Origin: Sitta carolinensis
Taxonomy: Eukaryota > Chordata > Aves > Passeriformes > Sittidae
Assembly: GCA_032173965.1 (NCBI GenBank)
Contig: CM063283.1
Location: 16,720,501 to 16,784,500, forward strand
DNA: 64,000 bases
Reading direction: 5' to 3'
Within the stretch, counting starts at the first letter, position 1, and each line of letters opens with the position of its first letter. The position numbers and the translations under genes were made by a program. Below, piece after piece: positions 34,931 to 49,700 of this stretch. The notes under the pieces were generated by a model. The model was not told the DNA's origin. It was given only the letters and a program-made list of their open reading frames with translations, and did no database searches.

Positions 34931-37900
34931 GCTTTGCCCTGTCTAGATGTTCTGGATCTACTGACTTCCTTTGATCAGTATTTACTACAGTTAATAGAAT
35001 GATATAGAAACTTCAATTTAAGGCCTTGGCTTAAAGTTTGTCCACTACTTTGTCTTCTAGGATTTTGCATTTCTACTTGCAAAATACAGATGACCTTTTC
35101 CTATAACAATAAGTTATAGGAACATATGGTTTTCCTCGTAAAAGTGTGCTATGTCTAAATATCTTCTCTGATATCTGAGCAATAATACTGCCCAAAAGTT
35201 TCGCCAATGGATTTTGAATTTTCTAGAAAAATAGTTGTCCTGATTTCACACTGAAATACTTGGACTGAGTACAGGATTTTCAGTTGCCATGTGTTAAACC
35301 ACACAGAAACAAAGCTGTGTATTTCAGGTCTGCTATCGGTCAGTGTAGGCAGCAGTGAATTACTCAGTATTTAAAAGACTTGGTGCTAATGAACAGCAAT
35401 GGAAGTAAAACATGCTTTTCATACTAAGTATTTAATTGTGAAAAAAACCCAAAGAAACCATGTATTTTTGTTCATAAACTCTTGACTTCAGTTCAACAGA
35501 AACAACATGACCAAAATGTTGTGGCAATTTCTGTCACTGGCTGTTTTGATTCTCAAAGTGGCATGGATATTTAGAGAAGTGTTGAGGAAAAGCAACTGTA
35601 CACCCTAAGGCAATGTGGCTTAGTTAAGCTGTTTGGGTTTGGGGGTTTAGATTCTATTCCTACTTCAGATAAATGCAGGCATGTAAAAAACAGCAGGGTA
35701 GAGTACAGGGCAGGAAAAGTTAATGTTATTTTTAATACAGTACAAAACTAACTGAAGCTGGTGGCCAGGCTAGTTTCTTATGTCATCATGAAACTTTTGA
35801 TTTGTCTTTTCCTAAAAGAAAGACATTTTGTGTGTAAATGGGAATTGCAAAGGACTGCTTTGTAACTATGATTCTGGATTCAATCATTGCTACACAAATA
35901 ATATAAAACATGGTAGAGGCTCTTGCAAAGATCCTCAAGGCCTTGCTTGTCCAGTGCTTACTGGAAGAAAAAATTACATACTCCAAGCTTGTTAGCATTT
36001 CTGATGTGGGTTTTCCTCTCTGTCTCTCTATATTTCCTACCTTTCAGCTCATAGGCTGCCACAAGTCTGATGATGCTCCTGCTCACTCTGAAGGGACAAA
36101 TGTATTTCAGCACTGGGTGAACCAAATGATTGATCAAACTACAAGTTTTGTGTTCAAACTACTGTGGTTTTGAATGCATATTCCTATGACTGGAAAAAAA
36201 AAACCAAACTAAACTTAATATAAGCTTATCCAGTTGCCTGCATGTTTTGGTTTTTTTTTGTTTGGCTTTCTTTGAGAAGTTCAAGACTGTTGTGTGTTAG
36301 CACTTCTTGGTAAATCCCAAGTGGCATAAATTCCAACCTGTTACAGATAGATCTATGATTAAAAGTAATGCTGTGAGGTTTTATTCATCTCTTCAGAAGA
36401 GAAGTGATAGAACAGAAGAGCCATGATTTAAGATAAAGAGTGTTATTGAACAGTAAGTGCATTTGACTATGTTCCTGTGGCTGTTTAAGTGATTTGGGAG
36501 TTGCTTTATTTTAAGAATCCCTTAGCCTTGAAGTCGGTATGCAGATGCCAAATTACCTAATTTGAAACTGATACATGCAACTCAGGGAAGACAGATCCCA
36601 GCAGCCACAGCAGCTCCTCTTCAGGAGTTTCCAAATTCCATGAGATGTAATAGTTAGGATGTAGAAGGCAGCTCTCTAGTCTGCATTCAAACTGTGGTGT
36701 TTCTGCTGGGACTGACAAATGAGAAATATTATGTGCTCTAAGAAGTGAGCTGAGGCCACCAGTTCTTCCCATATGTCACTGAGCTGCTGCCAGAAGTTAA
36801 TGACTTTTAGCCATTACGGTTCTGAGCTTTCTTTATAATGAGCAAACAGTGACAAGCTACCTAGCTCATTTATCCTAGCACTATGAAAAGTCTTTCTTAG
36901 CTCTCTCAGAATTATTCCGTGCCTTTAGCAGAAGCATTTTACTGCTTCCAGAAGGCTGAAGGATGGGAAGCAGACTTCTGGAAGGATGCTAGGCACACAG
37001 ACTTCTAGTCAGTGTGGGTTGGCTTTTTAGTATTATACTATGAAGCATAGATACAAGTGAGGAAACATTAACTTTGTTCAGTTCTTGTATTTTCAGTTCT
37101 TACTTTTAGAAGGGAAGTAAAAATGATTTTAAAGTATAATCTAAAATAGTCTTCTGGCAATGAGGAGTGGGACTCCTGGCATTATGTGGGACAGACAGAG
37201 GGAGGATGTATTTTCAGGTCACAGATATGCTCCTAAAGACATCAAACTTGCAAACCTGCATGTCATAGACAGGAAAGTATCTAACAGGGTACAGGAAATC
37301 ATCCATAGTGAAACCAAAACCCAAATTGCTTCTTGCAAGTACTGGAGCTAGCTAATTTCCAGCTGTGTTTCTAGAGCCACTCCTACTCCTTCCCCACCTT
37401 ATTTTATTTTCTTTTTGGATGTAATATGAGAGATTTCCTTTCTGTGTGGGAAATACTGAGCTACATGCTTGCTCTCAGAAGTTGTCCCAGAAGCCCATTT
37501 CTACCTGAGTCTGAGGGGTGACAGTGGAAAACAGACTAGAGGACTAGTCTGGTTTTTTGAATCATTTGATCCATATAATTGTCCAGGACTCACTCTATCC
37601 TCCACTCTATCATGAAGTCTTCTGTGAATTTGGCCTCAAATACAAAATGAATGATTAGTGGGAATGCTTCAGGGCAACAGTTTAGTCTCTATGTAAGTCT
37701 ATGGTGTCATTTAGTCAAGTGCTTGCACACTGTGCTTTGCAAAGGAAGCAGAGAAGCAACACAAACTGTGCCAGTGTGAATTACCAGCAGCAGAAACCCA
37801 TACCCTGTTTTGGATTTTACTTGCCCCTCCTGGGTTCTGCTGATGGGTTTTTTTAAAATTTATTTTCATCCAACTAATTGATATTGGTTTTAAATACAGT

Positions 37901-38084
37901 GTTTATAGCTGAACTTCAGTGCTCCAGCCCCACTGCATTAAGTCATGTTTGACTTCTGTAGTAAGTGGGTCAAAACATAGTTCCCTGCAGACAAGATAAG
38001 TTTCTTACACGTTATTAATATCTGACATTACTGAACATTTTAGACAAGCTTCTCCTACATGCTCTCATGTGCTTGCTTTCTTAC
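34931..38084. other. Non-coding unique sequence
   Basis: No recognised gene or repeat over about 3.1 kb. Open frames are 60-90 codons with no recognised domain. Confidence 0.5.
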
Positions 38085-38240
38085 TTGTAATTGCCCTCAC
38101 TGTTGCTTGTTGCTCTTGCAATCACTTCCTTTCTCTCCCTCATGCTCTTCCCCTCTCATCCTGTCTCATTCACACTCACTTTCTCATGCCCTCTTGCACA
38201 CTGCCTTTTACATGCATTCTCTTCCTCTCGTTTTCCCCAT
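38085..38240 (+). repeat. C/T-rich polypyrimidine tract
   Basis: About 150 bases are dominated by CTCTC, TCTCAT and CACTCA words, with few purines. On the plus strand this opens long low-complexity frames rich in Leu, Ser and Cys that should not be taken as genes. Confidence 0.75.
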
Positions 38241-40301
38241 TAGACTGTCAAAACCAGATTCCTGATTTCCTGCCTAGAAAATCCTTTAAAATATCTTCTC
38301 AATTCATAAGCACTTAGCGATGCATAGTCATACTCACGTTGTAGGCCTGCCTCTCATAGGCTCAATTACCTTGTACATATTGTTAATGCAAATGGTTTTT
38401 TTGAAAAGTGAGACATATTTAATCGGATTGTAGACTGATTCACATTTTACAATATAAGCAATTACATTTTGTTCTGTAACTACAGTCCTGGAACACTTTC
38501 AGCTCCTTCTTTCTCCTGCAAACTAAAGCTCAATGTGGTCTATACATGTGATGTTTGGCTTTAAGTAGCCCCAGTGAACTTGTCATTAGTTTCAGCTGTC
38601 TGGCATACATAAAATTGAAGATCTCCTTTTAGAAATATTTTTTTTTTTAAGTTCTGAAATTTATTTTCTTTATTTCTTATAAGAAACACAAATGTGAAAT
38701 TACCTAATTATTCATACCTTCTTCACCACCTTTTTTTCTTCCACCCCAGTAAACAAAATGAAAGACCAAAGGCAGAATATTTTTCCATTTTTTTCAGAAA
38801 TCCGTTCCCTTCAAAGGAACCATTCAAGCCATTCTTATTTATTAAAACAGTCAGACAGCTCAAAATCACTCATGTGGGTGTGTTGGTTTAATTTACTTCA
38901 TAAAGTAGGCAGTATCTAATTTAATTTATTTTGTAGAATAAGTTTTGGATGTGAAACCATGTTTGTATTCTCAGAGACATTATACAAGTGACTTCTTACG
39001 TTTTTGTAGTTTAGGGAATTCTCAGGACACACAGACTCAGACCCCACACAGTAAACTCCATTTCCTTAATGTGTTACATGAAATTAAACCACTTGTATTA
39101 GTGTACATCTGTGATTTTTCTGCCTGTGATGGTTCATTTAGTAAGTACAGGTTTTGTATACAAGGGACATACAAAGAAATGGGGAGGTTAAAAAAGGGCT
39201 TGCATAGTATAAAGAGAACACTTTTTCAGCTGAAATTAACTTGTTCAGTTCATGTCATTAAATTAGTCCTAAAGAGTAATTTACAAATGTCACTATTATA
39301 AGGTTATACTTGGAGGTCACAAGTTCTAATCCTTGTTTAGAATACTCTATGCCTGTGTTTAGTTCTAAATTTTTAGGAATAAATCTTTTGCCTGGTTTTC
39401 ATAGGCTGTGGCTGGATGACTAGTAATAATAAAGGCTGTGTCTTTTGCAATAAATACTGGAAAATGCTTTTTTTGTGATGGGCAAGCAAACAAGCTAAAC
39501 TTGTGTAAGGTTGGAATGTTCTCTTTACAAAACAAGTGAAAAGGCTGGTGGGATTTTATATTTTGCACTTGAGTGCATAGCACTTAAGACTATCACAAGC
39601 TTCAAATGCCCCACTGTTCTGTTTTACTTGCTGAATTACTGAGCACATTCCTTTTTCTGCTCTAGAGAGCCACAGGAGCACAGGATACACACCTCAGCAG
39701 GATGTGCTGGCTCACAGAGAGAAATAGATGGGATGAGGTTTTCTGAATAAGACTGACTAGAGAGTGGTTGGTGCTGTTTCTAAATCTGTATATACAATTG
39801 CATACAAGGGCAAGTAACTTTTCTTTCATGCAAACGTTGTTTTCAGAATATGTCTATTGAGCTTGTAGTTAGGCAAAACATGTTTGACAAAACCATTTTG
39901 ACCATCCTTAATGATTAAATGTGGCTATTAACATAAAAGGGATTAAATAATTACATGCTATTGCAGTTTATATGCAATTACCTTCCAGTAACCCTTGCCT
40001 TTTGGCCCAGAGATGTGTGACAGATGTCAGCAGAGTTGTTTTTATGGATATTTTTAATAACTTGAAAAAGTTATTTTGTTACATTCCTGGTACTTTTGTA
40101 CAAGCTTAAAAGAAGCACAAGAAGATGCGTTGTCTTTTTATTTTATACATTTTTCTGAATAGTGACAATTGGATATTGTCAGTATGTTGTCTGTTACGCA
40201 ATATTGTAATACTCTCAACAATAATTCATCTAGTGGAAATATTTCACTAAACCCTAACTTCTGGTTCTCAAAAGAATTTGAAACTTCTGAGGTTTCATTT
40301 C
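38241..40301. other. Non-coding unique sequence
   Basis: No recognised gene or repeat. A 118-codon frame at 38945-39301 has no recognised domain, and its codon use is like the surrounding AT-rich DNA. Confidence 0.5.
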
Positions 40302-40324
40302 TTTTTTTTTTTTTTTTTTTTTTT
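40302..40324 (+). repeat. Poly(T) homopolymer, 23 bp
   Basis: Uninterrupted T run. It could be a minus-strand poly(A) relic, but no retroposon body is recognised beside it. Confidence 0.95.
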
Positions 40325-42869
40325 AACTAACTATTGCAGTCCTTTTCTATAGTGGTAAGCAAAAATGGGTACCTTAAATTACTACAAACATAAAAGCTAA
40401 ATTGTCTTGACATCAAATGGTCCAGGGTAGATTTTTGACAAAAATGGTGTGTGGACTGTCTTGCCAGCCCTAAAGGGATAATTTAATGAGTGCATTAATT
40501 TCTGGTATATTTTCTTCAATAATGCAAGCAAGCAGGTTTTTTTTATTAAATTACTTGATTGAAGACAAGGTAAGTCTTTCCAACCATTAAATGAGACTAA
40601 TGTGTATGTTCTTTTTTCATAAAAGCATGAAATCTTGTATTTTCTCATGTGATCAACAGTTAAGCTGGTTTGTTTGGTTTTTTTCTTAAACTGAACAATT
40701 CTATACCAAAACAAAACAAAACAAACCACAAAAAATGCTTCTGCCACATAAAGAGGAATTTCCTAAAGACGTCTGGAAAAAGGGAAATAATATTTGAGAG
40801 TAATTTTTAATATCACTCTGATGTAATGCTCAGTCATACTGGGGTTTTTTTTCCTTTTCTGTCAAAAGTGTCTGTGGAACCCTCTTGTTCTTGGAGAGCA
40901 GGAGATCATAAATGACCACTGACTGTTTTTCTGTCTGTTTTTCATCCCCAGCAGACTTGGCTGTTCCTGAAGCAACTCCAATAGTCCAGCACAGCAATGA
41001 GTCTGCTTCCTAAACAGGACAACCCCTAGAAATGTTTGCCTTTTGTTTTCAGCAAAACCTTTACTCTAAGCAGATGTAAAATTCACCTGTAATAATGCAG
41101 TGTGTATTTAAGATACTACAAATATCAGTGAACAACCTTTAATAGGACATAAAAGTTGTCAGGATGTGTTGGTAAAGGTTTCCCAGAAGAGACTATATTT
41201 CAGCTAGAAAAGGGCAAACCTGCCAACTTATTTTGTGATTAGAAGCACAGTCAGTGGGAATGTTCCACCAATTGCACAAAGAAATTTTGAAGATAATACT
41301 TCATCTTCAGATGAAGCATTGCCCTTTCTCCAAAGTAATATCTAATTATTAATGCTTGCCCAAGAATAGCTGTGCTGCTTCATGGCTCTCACCTTTTTAA
41401 TACCTGTACTTTTAGACTTGGTCTTTAGTAATGGTTACATCTAGCACAACCTTTAGAGTTTAATTTTTGGTATAAATTATGTAAAGAAAAATCATTTATT
41501 AACCACTAACAATAGAGCTAACAGGTCACCCTTGACAGTGACTAATAATCTTCAAAGAGTACTCCATGATGAAAAAAAAAAAAAAGCTGAGACACCGGTG
41601 GCAGCAAATCAGAAAGTTATTAGCACACATCATGTCGTCACAGCAAAAACAGCATGACCAAGTCTTTATTGAGAGACTTAAGGGATTTAAGAATTTAGGG
41701 GAGATGCATTCAGAAAGTTTGGTTTTTTCACTACAGGTAATGGGTATGGATTAAATGGTTACCTGTGTTAAGGGAAGAAAAGGGCACAATTATCCATCGT
41801 AAACAAGCTTTTGCAGAGTTTTATCTTCATTTGATTCCAATACTTGCTACTGGTAACTAGCTGTGCAATGGGACTTGGATGAGCAAAGCACTGACATATA
41901 CAGCAGTTATACAGAATTAGAGAAGAACACAGTAATTTCTATGTTCCTGCAGAACTCCATGCCTCAGCAAGTGTGAGCAGGTAGTGTTTTCAAACGTGAA
42001 GAGTCTCTCCCTCTGTAAGACCAATGATCAGAAAGACTTGGATTCTGGGAATTTGTGCCCATGTTTTTTGTTTATGGGAAGTCTGTTACTACTGCTCTTC
42101 AGTACGTGCAGGAGAGCTATTAAAAGCTTTTTCATATTAGAATTATCATGATGTGTTCAGGTATTTCTAAGCATTAAATATGTGCTGTGTTTATAAAAGT
42201 GCAGAACTTGCCTTGGGGTCTGCATTTAGATATTGCAAATGGACCCAGGAGTTAACCTTGAGAATTAGTAAGTGGATGAACTCAAACTAGACATATTTTT
42301 ATTTGGTGTCTCCATCCTACCTTTGCTAGTCCTGTAAAATTTCCTGTCTTTCTAATCAGTGTTACAAGAACATGCATATTGAAAGTTACTTAACAAAAAT
42401 GCTGATTCTTAGTTAGGCTATAGATGTGCAAGGCTCCAGATGTTAGCTTAAGGCTCAGATTCACTGCAATTTCAAGCAGAAGCCCTCTGCTTTGTATAGC
42501 AGAAGAAAAAGAAGAATTTTTTTCTTTTCCTCTTAAAGGTCATGTTGTTTTTCAGAAAATATGTCCTCAGTATTTCTCCTTTAGTCACATTGTGATATTA
42601 ACCTCTGAGGGCAGAAACACAGTGGGCTTCCTTCAGTGGTCCAATTGCTCTTCATCTCTATTCTGCGTGATGTGCTGTTTCCTACAGAACTGAGGAGCAA
42701 ACACTGGCAAGATTACTATGACCAGTCATCTTGTTTCAGCACAGCAATTCATGAGTATTCATGTTGCAGTCTGTAAGGATTAGTTGCTTCATCCTCCTAG
42801 AAACAGAATTGAATAGAACCTGACTTTTCTGGATATCCTGATGTCTGAAAAGTGGTCAAGAGTAGACAA
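40325..42869. other. Non-coding unique sequence
   Basis: No recognised gene or repeat. It contains a strong splice-acceptor-like site at about 40921-40954 (see findings) and a 14-base A run (41572-41585). Confidence 0.5.
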
Positions 42870-43775
42870 ACCGGTGAAACAATTCATTAGACAAGTGGAC
42901 AGTGAGATGGACTGGAAAGAAGCTGACCTGCTGGCCTCAGCACATTGTGATAGTGACTTGAAGTCTGGCTGGAGGCCAGTCACTGGTAGGATACCCAGGG
43001 GTTAACACTGGGGCCAGTACTATTATTTCTGACCTACACAACAGGGCAGAGTGCAGCCTGATAAAGTCGGATGGAAATTTGAATAGTATGAGAGGCAATT
43101 GATACACCAGATGTTTGTGCTGCCATTTGAAGGCATCTTGACAGGCTGGAGAAATGGACCAAGAAGAAGGTCAAGAAGTTCCACAAAGACGTGCAGGATC
43201 CAGAGAAGAATAACACCATGTACCAGTGCAGACCAGGGCCTGAGAAGCAGCTTTGCAGAAAAGATGTTGGGGCACCCAGTGGACCAAAACCATTAAACAA
43301 GAGAATTAGTAATAAACCCTTGTGGAAAAGAAGGCTGCATTAGGAAGGGCATTGCCAGCAGTTCAAGAGGGGTGACCCTTGTCTCCAGTCATGCCTGCCA
43401 TATCTAGAGTTCTGTGTCCAGATCTTTCTTCTCCAGTACAAGAGAAGACATAGACATACTGGGCATACTGGACAAAGGGCACAAAGATAATTAAGGGAGT
43501 ACATACAGGGACATATGGAGAGAAGCTGAGAGCTGGGATGGTTTGCCCTTGAAGAGAAGGCTCAGCACAAGGAAAGAATTTTGCTGCAGAGTCAGAACAC
43601 TGGAATAAAGAGAAACTCTACTGCCTGGAGAGATTGTGGAGTCTCCAGCCTGTGAGATATTCAAAACCCAATTGTTCATGATTCTGGACAACTTGCTGTA
43701 TCTTGAATTGAGGAGTTTGGACTAGGCAATCACCAGACATTGCTTTCTGAGACAAGCTGCAATTCTGTAAACTTG
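42870..43775 (+). mobile_element. CR1 LINE, 3' part, plus strand
   Basis: The segment follows the CR1 ORF2 3' half and 3' UTR in order: AGACAAGTGGACAGTGAGATGG (about 42890), GGCTGGAGGCCAGTCACTGG (about 42967), CCCAGGGGTTAACACTGGGG, GACAGGCTGGAGAAATGG (about 43140), ATGTACCAGTGCAGACCAGG, and AAGGCTGCATTAGGAAGGG. The end is AGATTGTGGAGTCTCCAGCC, then GATATTCAAAACCCAATTG (about 43655) and GAGGAGTTTGGACTAGGCAA. It finishes near AATTCTGTAA. It is truncated at the 5' end, has small internal deletions and stops, and is inactive. Confidence 0.96.
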
Positions 43776-46700
43776 GTACAATCCATAAATCCCTGGTACA
43801 GTGCCAAATGGAAACTGTTACAGCCTTTTCATGGAGCATGGGGCCAGTGGTTATTTAGCCTGAAGGTAGAAACATTCTACTTTTGCCCAGACTGATCCAA
43901 ACAAATGGGAAGAGAACTGCAGTTTTATTGTGCCAGACCTGTTTTCTAGCTGTTTCCACAATATTGACCCATTTAAATGGAGATAGAAATTAAGTTTCAA
44001 GTGCTGAAAATATCCAATTAATCGAGATTGCTGAGCAACACTTTTGCAAAGCTCCTAATCTGCAAACACTTTTCTAATCAATAGCTGCTTCTGTTCAATA
44101 TAACCCCAAGGTGATTGTATACTGTCAGCTGAGAGTGAGACATGGAGCTCTTGAAAACCTGGAAAGATTCATGTCTTTGGGAAAAAAAATAATATTTTTT
44201 TTCAATACATCCTACAGAGTAGCATTAAATTCAGTGTTCCTCATTCCCTTCACTTATTGGTATAATCAACTCTTAGTTGCACATGGTTTCCAAAGCACAC
44301 TTTTTCTGCTGTTCATGCTATGATTCAAGGTGCATTCCTTGATAGGACATCAGTTGGTGGGTAAATGCTTGCACACCTTCCCCAAAATCTCTGTGTCCTC
44401 TCCTTCAGTCATTAACTAAGTCCAAGCCAAGTGACATGTCTTGAGAATCTCCAGTGGTGCTGTGAGTGGATTGAGATATATTGGCAAAATTCGACAATGT
44501 GCATTACAATGTTTTTGTTTTTTTTTTTTTTGCTGTAGTAAGTTTTAACCTGCATTTCATGACTGCAGTGTATAATGGTCTGATTAATAAATATTCATGC
44601 AGAGAAAATGGTGTCTGCTGTGATGGTCAGAAGAACAGTAATTGGTTTCAGGATTGATGAACGTTTATGCTGCAGTCTACCCCAGACAGTGCATGCTGGA
44701 AACATTAGCATCCTGCTTCCCTTGTCAAAGCTCAAAATGAGTGGAAATAATTTAAATTATTTTTGTTTAAATTGAGTAAGCGACAATTGCTAATTTTACA
44801 CCATTTTTCTGCCAAGTCTCTCTCTAGGTGGCAGAAGATTGTTGTACATGGTGAATTTCTTAGTGTTGTCTGGGAAAAACTGTCACTGGTTCAGATGATG
44901 CTCCTGACTAGCATGGAATTACTTTTCCTTTATTTCAGGGTGTATCAGAAGTAGCTGGTTCTCCTTGATGATTCTGATCAGAGAGACACCTGCGCTCACT
45001 ACCTGTCACTCAGACAGCAGGAGCAGTAAAGCTTGTTCAGCACATTGCTCCAAAAGGAGACACAGTCACACCAGGCCCCCTGAAATCTCTATGCCCATAA
45101 AATGCAGATAATCAAACAGAACAGGAACACCAAGGAAATGGCCAAATTCACAGATCCTTGAGGGGAAAAAAAAAATGGATAAATTTTGTGCTTCCAAATA
45201 ACTTCTCTATTACGTCTTCCACTTATTGAAGGGAGGTATCTGTTCAAAAGGCATTGTAGAGAAAGGAATAAATATTCAGGTGACAACAATATGCTACAAC
45301 CTGCAAGACAGAGATATCTTTCACAGAAATGCAGTGGAATTTCAGATTGAAAGGATGAATTCTTGCATTCAGAACTGAAATGCTGTATATGAAACTTGTT
45401 TATTTGCAACGTGTTTTTCCCCAAATGTATCAGTATTTCAAGGGCACTTACTAAGAAAACCAGATGGATTTACAGATGGAACAGGGCTGTTACAGATTTG
45501 ATATCATATTTCAGTTGTTTGAGAGAAAGTAGAAAAAATTGCCCTGATATGTAAAATTGCTGATTAATATCTAAGCACTTACACATGACAATCTTTGGGT
45601 AAATCACTTTATTTTACTGCAGGGATTACCAAGAAAATGCAACACACAGAAAAAATTCTGTTAATTTATCCACATAACAGTGGAGATATGAAAACTTTAA
45701 GAGGGTGAAGATAGAATGCATAAGTCTGTCCTTAGTCATCTTATTCTAAAATACAGTGGGATCACATTTCAAACCAATTTTAGCCCATTGATCAGGTGGA
45801 GGTTGAGAGATGAATAGATTTTTTTTTTTTAATCATTAGAGTAGCAGTCCTTTGTGTCTGGCACTTACCCAATAGTCTGCCCTGTGCCTTGTGAACATCA
45901 TTTCATCAGTTCTTGCAGGGCAGCAAAGCTGTATTAAAAGATGCTGTTTCTGATGGGCCAGAAAAAAAGAACGCAACCCTCAATAAAATCATATTTTCCA
46001 GTTTACATGCAACACAGCCTTTCTGAACCTGCTTGCTTTTCTCAAGTCTAGAATTGAAATCTTTTTCTGCAATTGGGAATATAAATGCAAGAATACATGG
46101 CTTATGAGCAGACTGTATTCCTTTCTATGTATGTATATCTGTGCCTTGGTCTCTTAATGTAGGAAAACCCCTTTTTTTCCTTTTCATGGCTCCTGCGATT
46201 TATGCAGTTGGCAGGCATTTCAAGTTGTAATTGTGAGTCGCTGGATGTTAACCCAAACACTTTCTTTCTTTGCAGGCATGGAATAAGCAATAGGGGGGAA
46301 AAAACAAAGGGACAAAACAGCTTGCTTGGTTATATAAACAAATCAAGTGACAACTGCTGCCCATGAAGTTTTTCACTGCAATAGGGACTCACTTCTCCTG
46401 GTGAGTCACTGGTGCCAAGACTATTACATGTTGTACTTATCATCAAATCAGCTTTCTATACTAATTAAATCTCTTGGAGTTCTCTCTTGGCATCTCTTGT
46501 GCAGACTGGCTGTGGCTTTGGACATAGGCATAAATATGTGGTTGTGTCTGTGTAAATTCTCAGCACCATTTATTTTGATTCCTGGAACATGAAAGAATAG
46601 GGCTTAATATTTTCAGCTTCTTTCTGCTACTTTAATTAAAATCAATAACTGTCACTGTGATAATGGATGGTCTTCCTGGACAAGAGCTATTAGCCTGTTC

Positions 46701-49700
46701 AGAGAGAATGGAGTGAAGGGAAAGGTGCTGTAAGATTGTGAATTGTCTTACCCTTTACATATCATGATGTGATCTTTCAAAATCTAGTTTTTTGCATTTA
46801 CTATTGAAAGAAAGGGATACATGGGAGTGGATAGTATTTAGAAATACAAAACTGATCAGGAGCTGTTTGCTTTTTAATACAGTCTTGGAGCTGAATATGG
46901 AGATCCTAAGCATTGACACTGACTTTTGCTGATGCTGTATTTTCAATATGAAGAGATTTTCAGAATAAATAGTAATCACACAGAGAACTACCAGTGTTTA
47001 GGCTCCGTTTTGACAAATAGTCTTCATTCTGGGTACTGACCACTGTATCTCCACAATTCAGTTAAAGATTGAATTTTAAAAAGTGTATTTGAACTACAGG
47101 TCTCATTTGAGAATAAATGGAATTTATATTATAAGGTATCGTTTATACCATTTGTTCTATACCAGGCAAATGCAGAGTCTTCCTGCATGTGGAATTGTTC
47201 AATGTGCAGAAGACATCCCCACTACGATGTATGTAAGAAATTAATATATCAAATATATCCTGTAAACAAAGCAATACACTCTCCTTGGCTGTGTCTTTCA
47301 GAAAGATAAAATGCAGTTCAGCAGTGTCAGAAAAAAAATTCTTTTCTTCTCTTATACTATTCCTATTTAGTTAGGCCAATCTTTTTTCTATTTCATTTTC
47401 CCCACAAAACTCAGCGTATCAGAGTAACTTTTATGGCCACTTTCTTTAAGGCAGCAGAACTTCCATGAGTGAAGATTACTTGCAAGAATGATCAAAAACT
47501 GTTTACAGTAATATGAGTAATATAAGTGGGTCTTGGAAGGGTACTAGTTTGCACTCATGGGAAAACAGAACAGTGAAGTTCCCAGTCAGGCTGCCACAAA
47601 GCAACACAGCTTTCATCTTAGAAAAGGATGCAGAAGACAGAGAGCATAATTTGGATTACAATTAAGAAAAATCTAGTTAGCTTTGTCTGAAGTTCATTTA
47701 AACTTTATATTAGCCACAAAAAGAAAGTTATTCTTTTTTGTTTTAAGATAATTCCTTTTCCAAAATTGAGTTGTTATGAAGCAGTTCTTAAGCACGAGGC
47801 TTGATTTCTCTTTCTGGCTTCATCTGTCCTCTCTGTATTCCACACAATTGTTTTTGGGTTTTTTTATTCCTGCTAGGCCAGTTGGACCATTTAGTGAGTA
47901 AAAGCTCATGATTCAGTGTGTTCATACCATCATGTTTATCTTAATATTTGGTTGATAGGCAGGGAAGCTTCTGAGGATAGTGCTATCAACAGAACAGTAA
48001 ATACAAGGAGTGTGAAAACAAGGTAAACAAAATGTGGGAGTGTTGGAATTAGAGCTGTCTGGAATGGTAGAATAATCATTACTTTTCCTTAATTGTTTCT
48101 TAAAATCCTGCTTGTCACCTTTGTCTGCACATATGCACAGCTGCGGGCAGGTTGCTGCACCCAAATGGCTGGGAATGCTGTGTTTTCTGCTCAGACTGCC
48201 CTCTGTAATGAAACTGAAATGAAACATCACGAGTGAGTTCCTTTCTGTTACTAAGACAGCAAGGCTTAAAGTAACGTTGCTGATTCTCACTGGGGGTGTG
48301 TTGGCGGATGAGACGGGAAATTCAGTCTTATGTCAGAAGTAATGTGAACGTGTAAAGAAACTTAAATTGAATATGATAATAGATGAGTTCATGTATCTAT
48401 GCCCCCATTTGTAAAAAGACAATGGGTTTTGCTATCAAGTGTTATATCAGGTAACATTTAATTTGTTAGGACATAGGCTAGTGAAATCTGGACTTACAGT
48501 GAGTAGATTGGTGTAACATGCAGCATGCGGCAGCTACCAAAAGCTGAATCAAAAGTTTTCCATTCTACATATGTTTCTATAGTTTTAAACATTTTAGCTT
48601 CTGATTGACTATGTCTTGTGTCAGAATATCGATATTTCTTGGTCTGGTATTTAGCTAGATATACTAATAGTATCTCAGAATTAACTGTTATCTCAGGAAG
48701 GAGGTAAGGGAAGTGTCTTCTTGTTAATGATCATCTCCTAAAACTTTGGAGATAAGTGAGCAGAAGATAGAGTCTGGGATTCATTCTATTTTTTGCTTAA
48801 AAACATGCAACTGCACTTTAAAATAATCCATCATTTTGAAAAAAAAAAAAAATTATCTTTTAACTGAGCACAACATGGTTTAGCTAAATCATGTATTACT
48901 GGATCATTACATGTGGAGAAAACATCTTGCCATTACGGTTTGGGTCTTGATCTTTGTGTTCATGCTGAACACCTGTGATTTTAGCTAAATTCTGGTTGCA
49001 AGCTAGGAACCTGTTTGACTTTTGTGTTTTGTGTGACTGAGATTGAGGTCACATTTTAGATTTCAGCTGTGATTTCAGATTAAAGCCCCAGGGTATGCTT
49101 GAACACCAACTGTCCAGTCACTCATGCAGCAGAATTCATTGTCTTTCTCCAGTCTGAAGGTGTCATCTTGTCCTGTAAAAACTGAACACTTGAACTTTCA
49201 TAGTTGCCTTTAGCACAAGCATCTGGGACCTTTGTGTGGTTTTTTCAATGTACATGAGAGGCTAAATGACAGAAAACTGGGATTAAGAGAATTCACATTT
49301 TTGCTGTTTGGAAATGGAGAAACTGGAGAGTATCTTGACACTTCCCTAACTCTATTCATACTTGTCCAGCACAGAATTCCGTTGTTATTTTGTACCTACA
49401 GTGTTATTCAAGTGCTGCTTTAAGAAGCTGCCCTGATTCTGGTAGGGATCAAGGTAGGGAACAATCACTGGGTAGGATTAGCACTACAGGACACATAAAG
49501 TATTTTTCTGACTAGTATGGTGATTTGCATTTTATCCATGCAATATGTTAGTTATTTATAAACATTCTGTATTCTTGCTAGCAGAATATGAAGAACAATG
49601 GAGATTATTTCATGCATCAGAGTGTCTGTGCACACAATAAAATCCCAGGAGAGGGTATACATTTCAAGAGTATGGGAAGTCTGGAGCAGAATCTGATGTG

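Noticed and set aside
38059..38317. Leu/Ser/Cys-rich frames resembling signal peptides
   Set aside because: They are translations of the polypyrimidine tract in two frames at once, so they reflect composition and not a gene.
47922..48290. 122-codon minus-strand frame
   Set aside because: No recognised domain, no Kozak-like or splice context, and the length is within chance for 64 kb.
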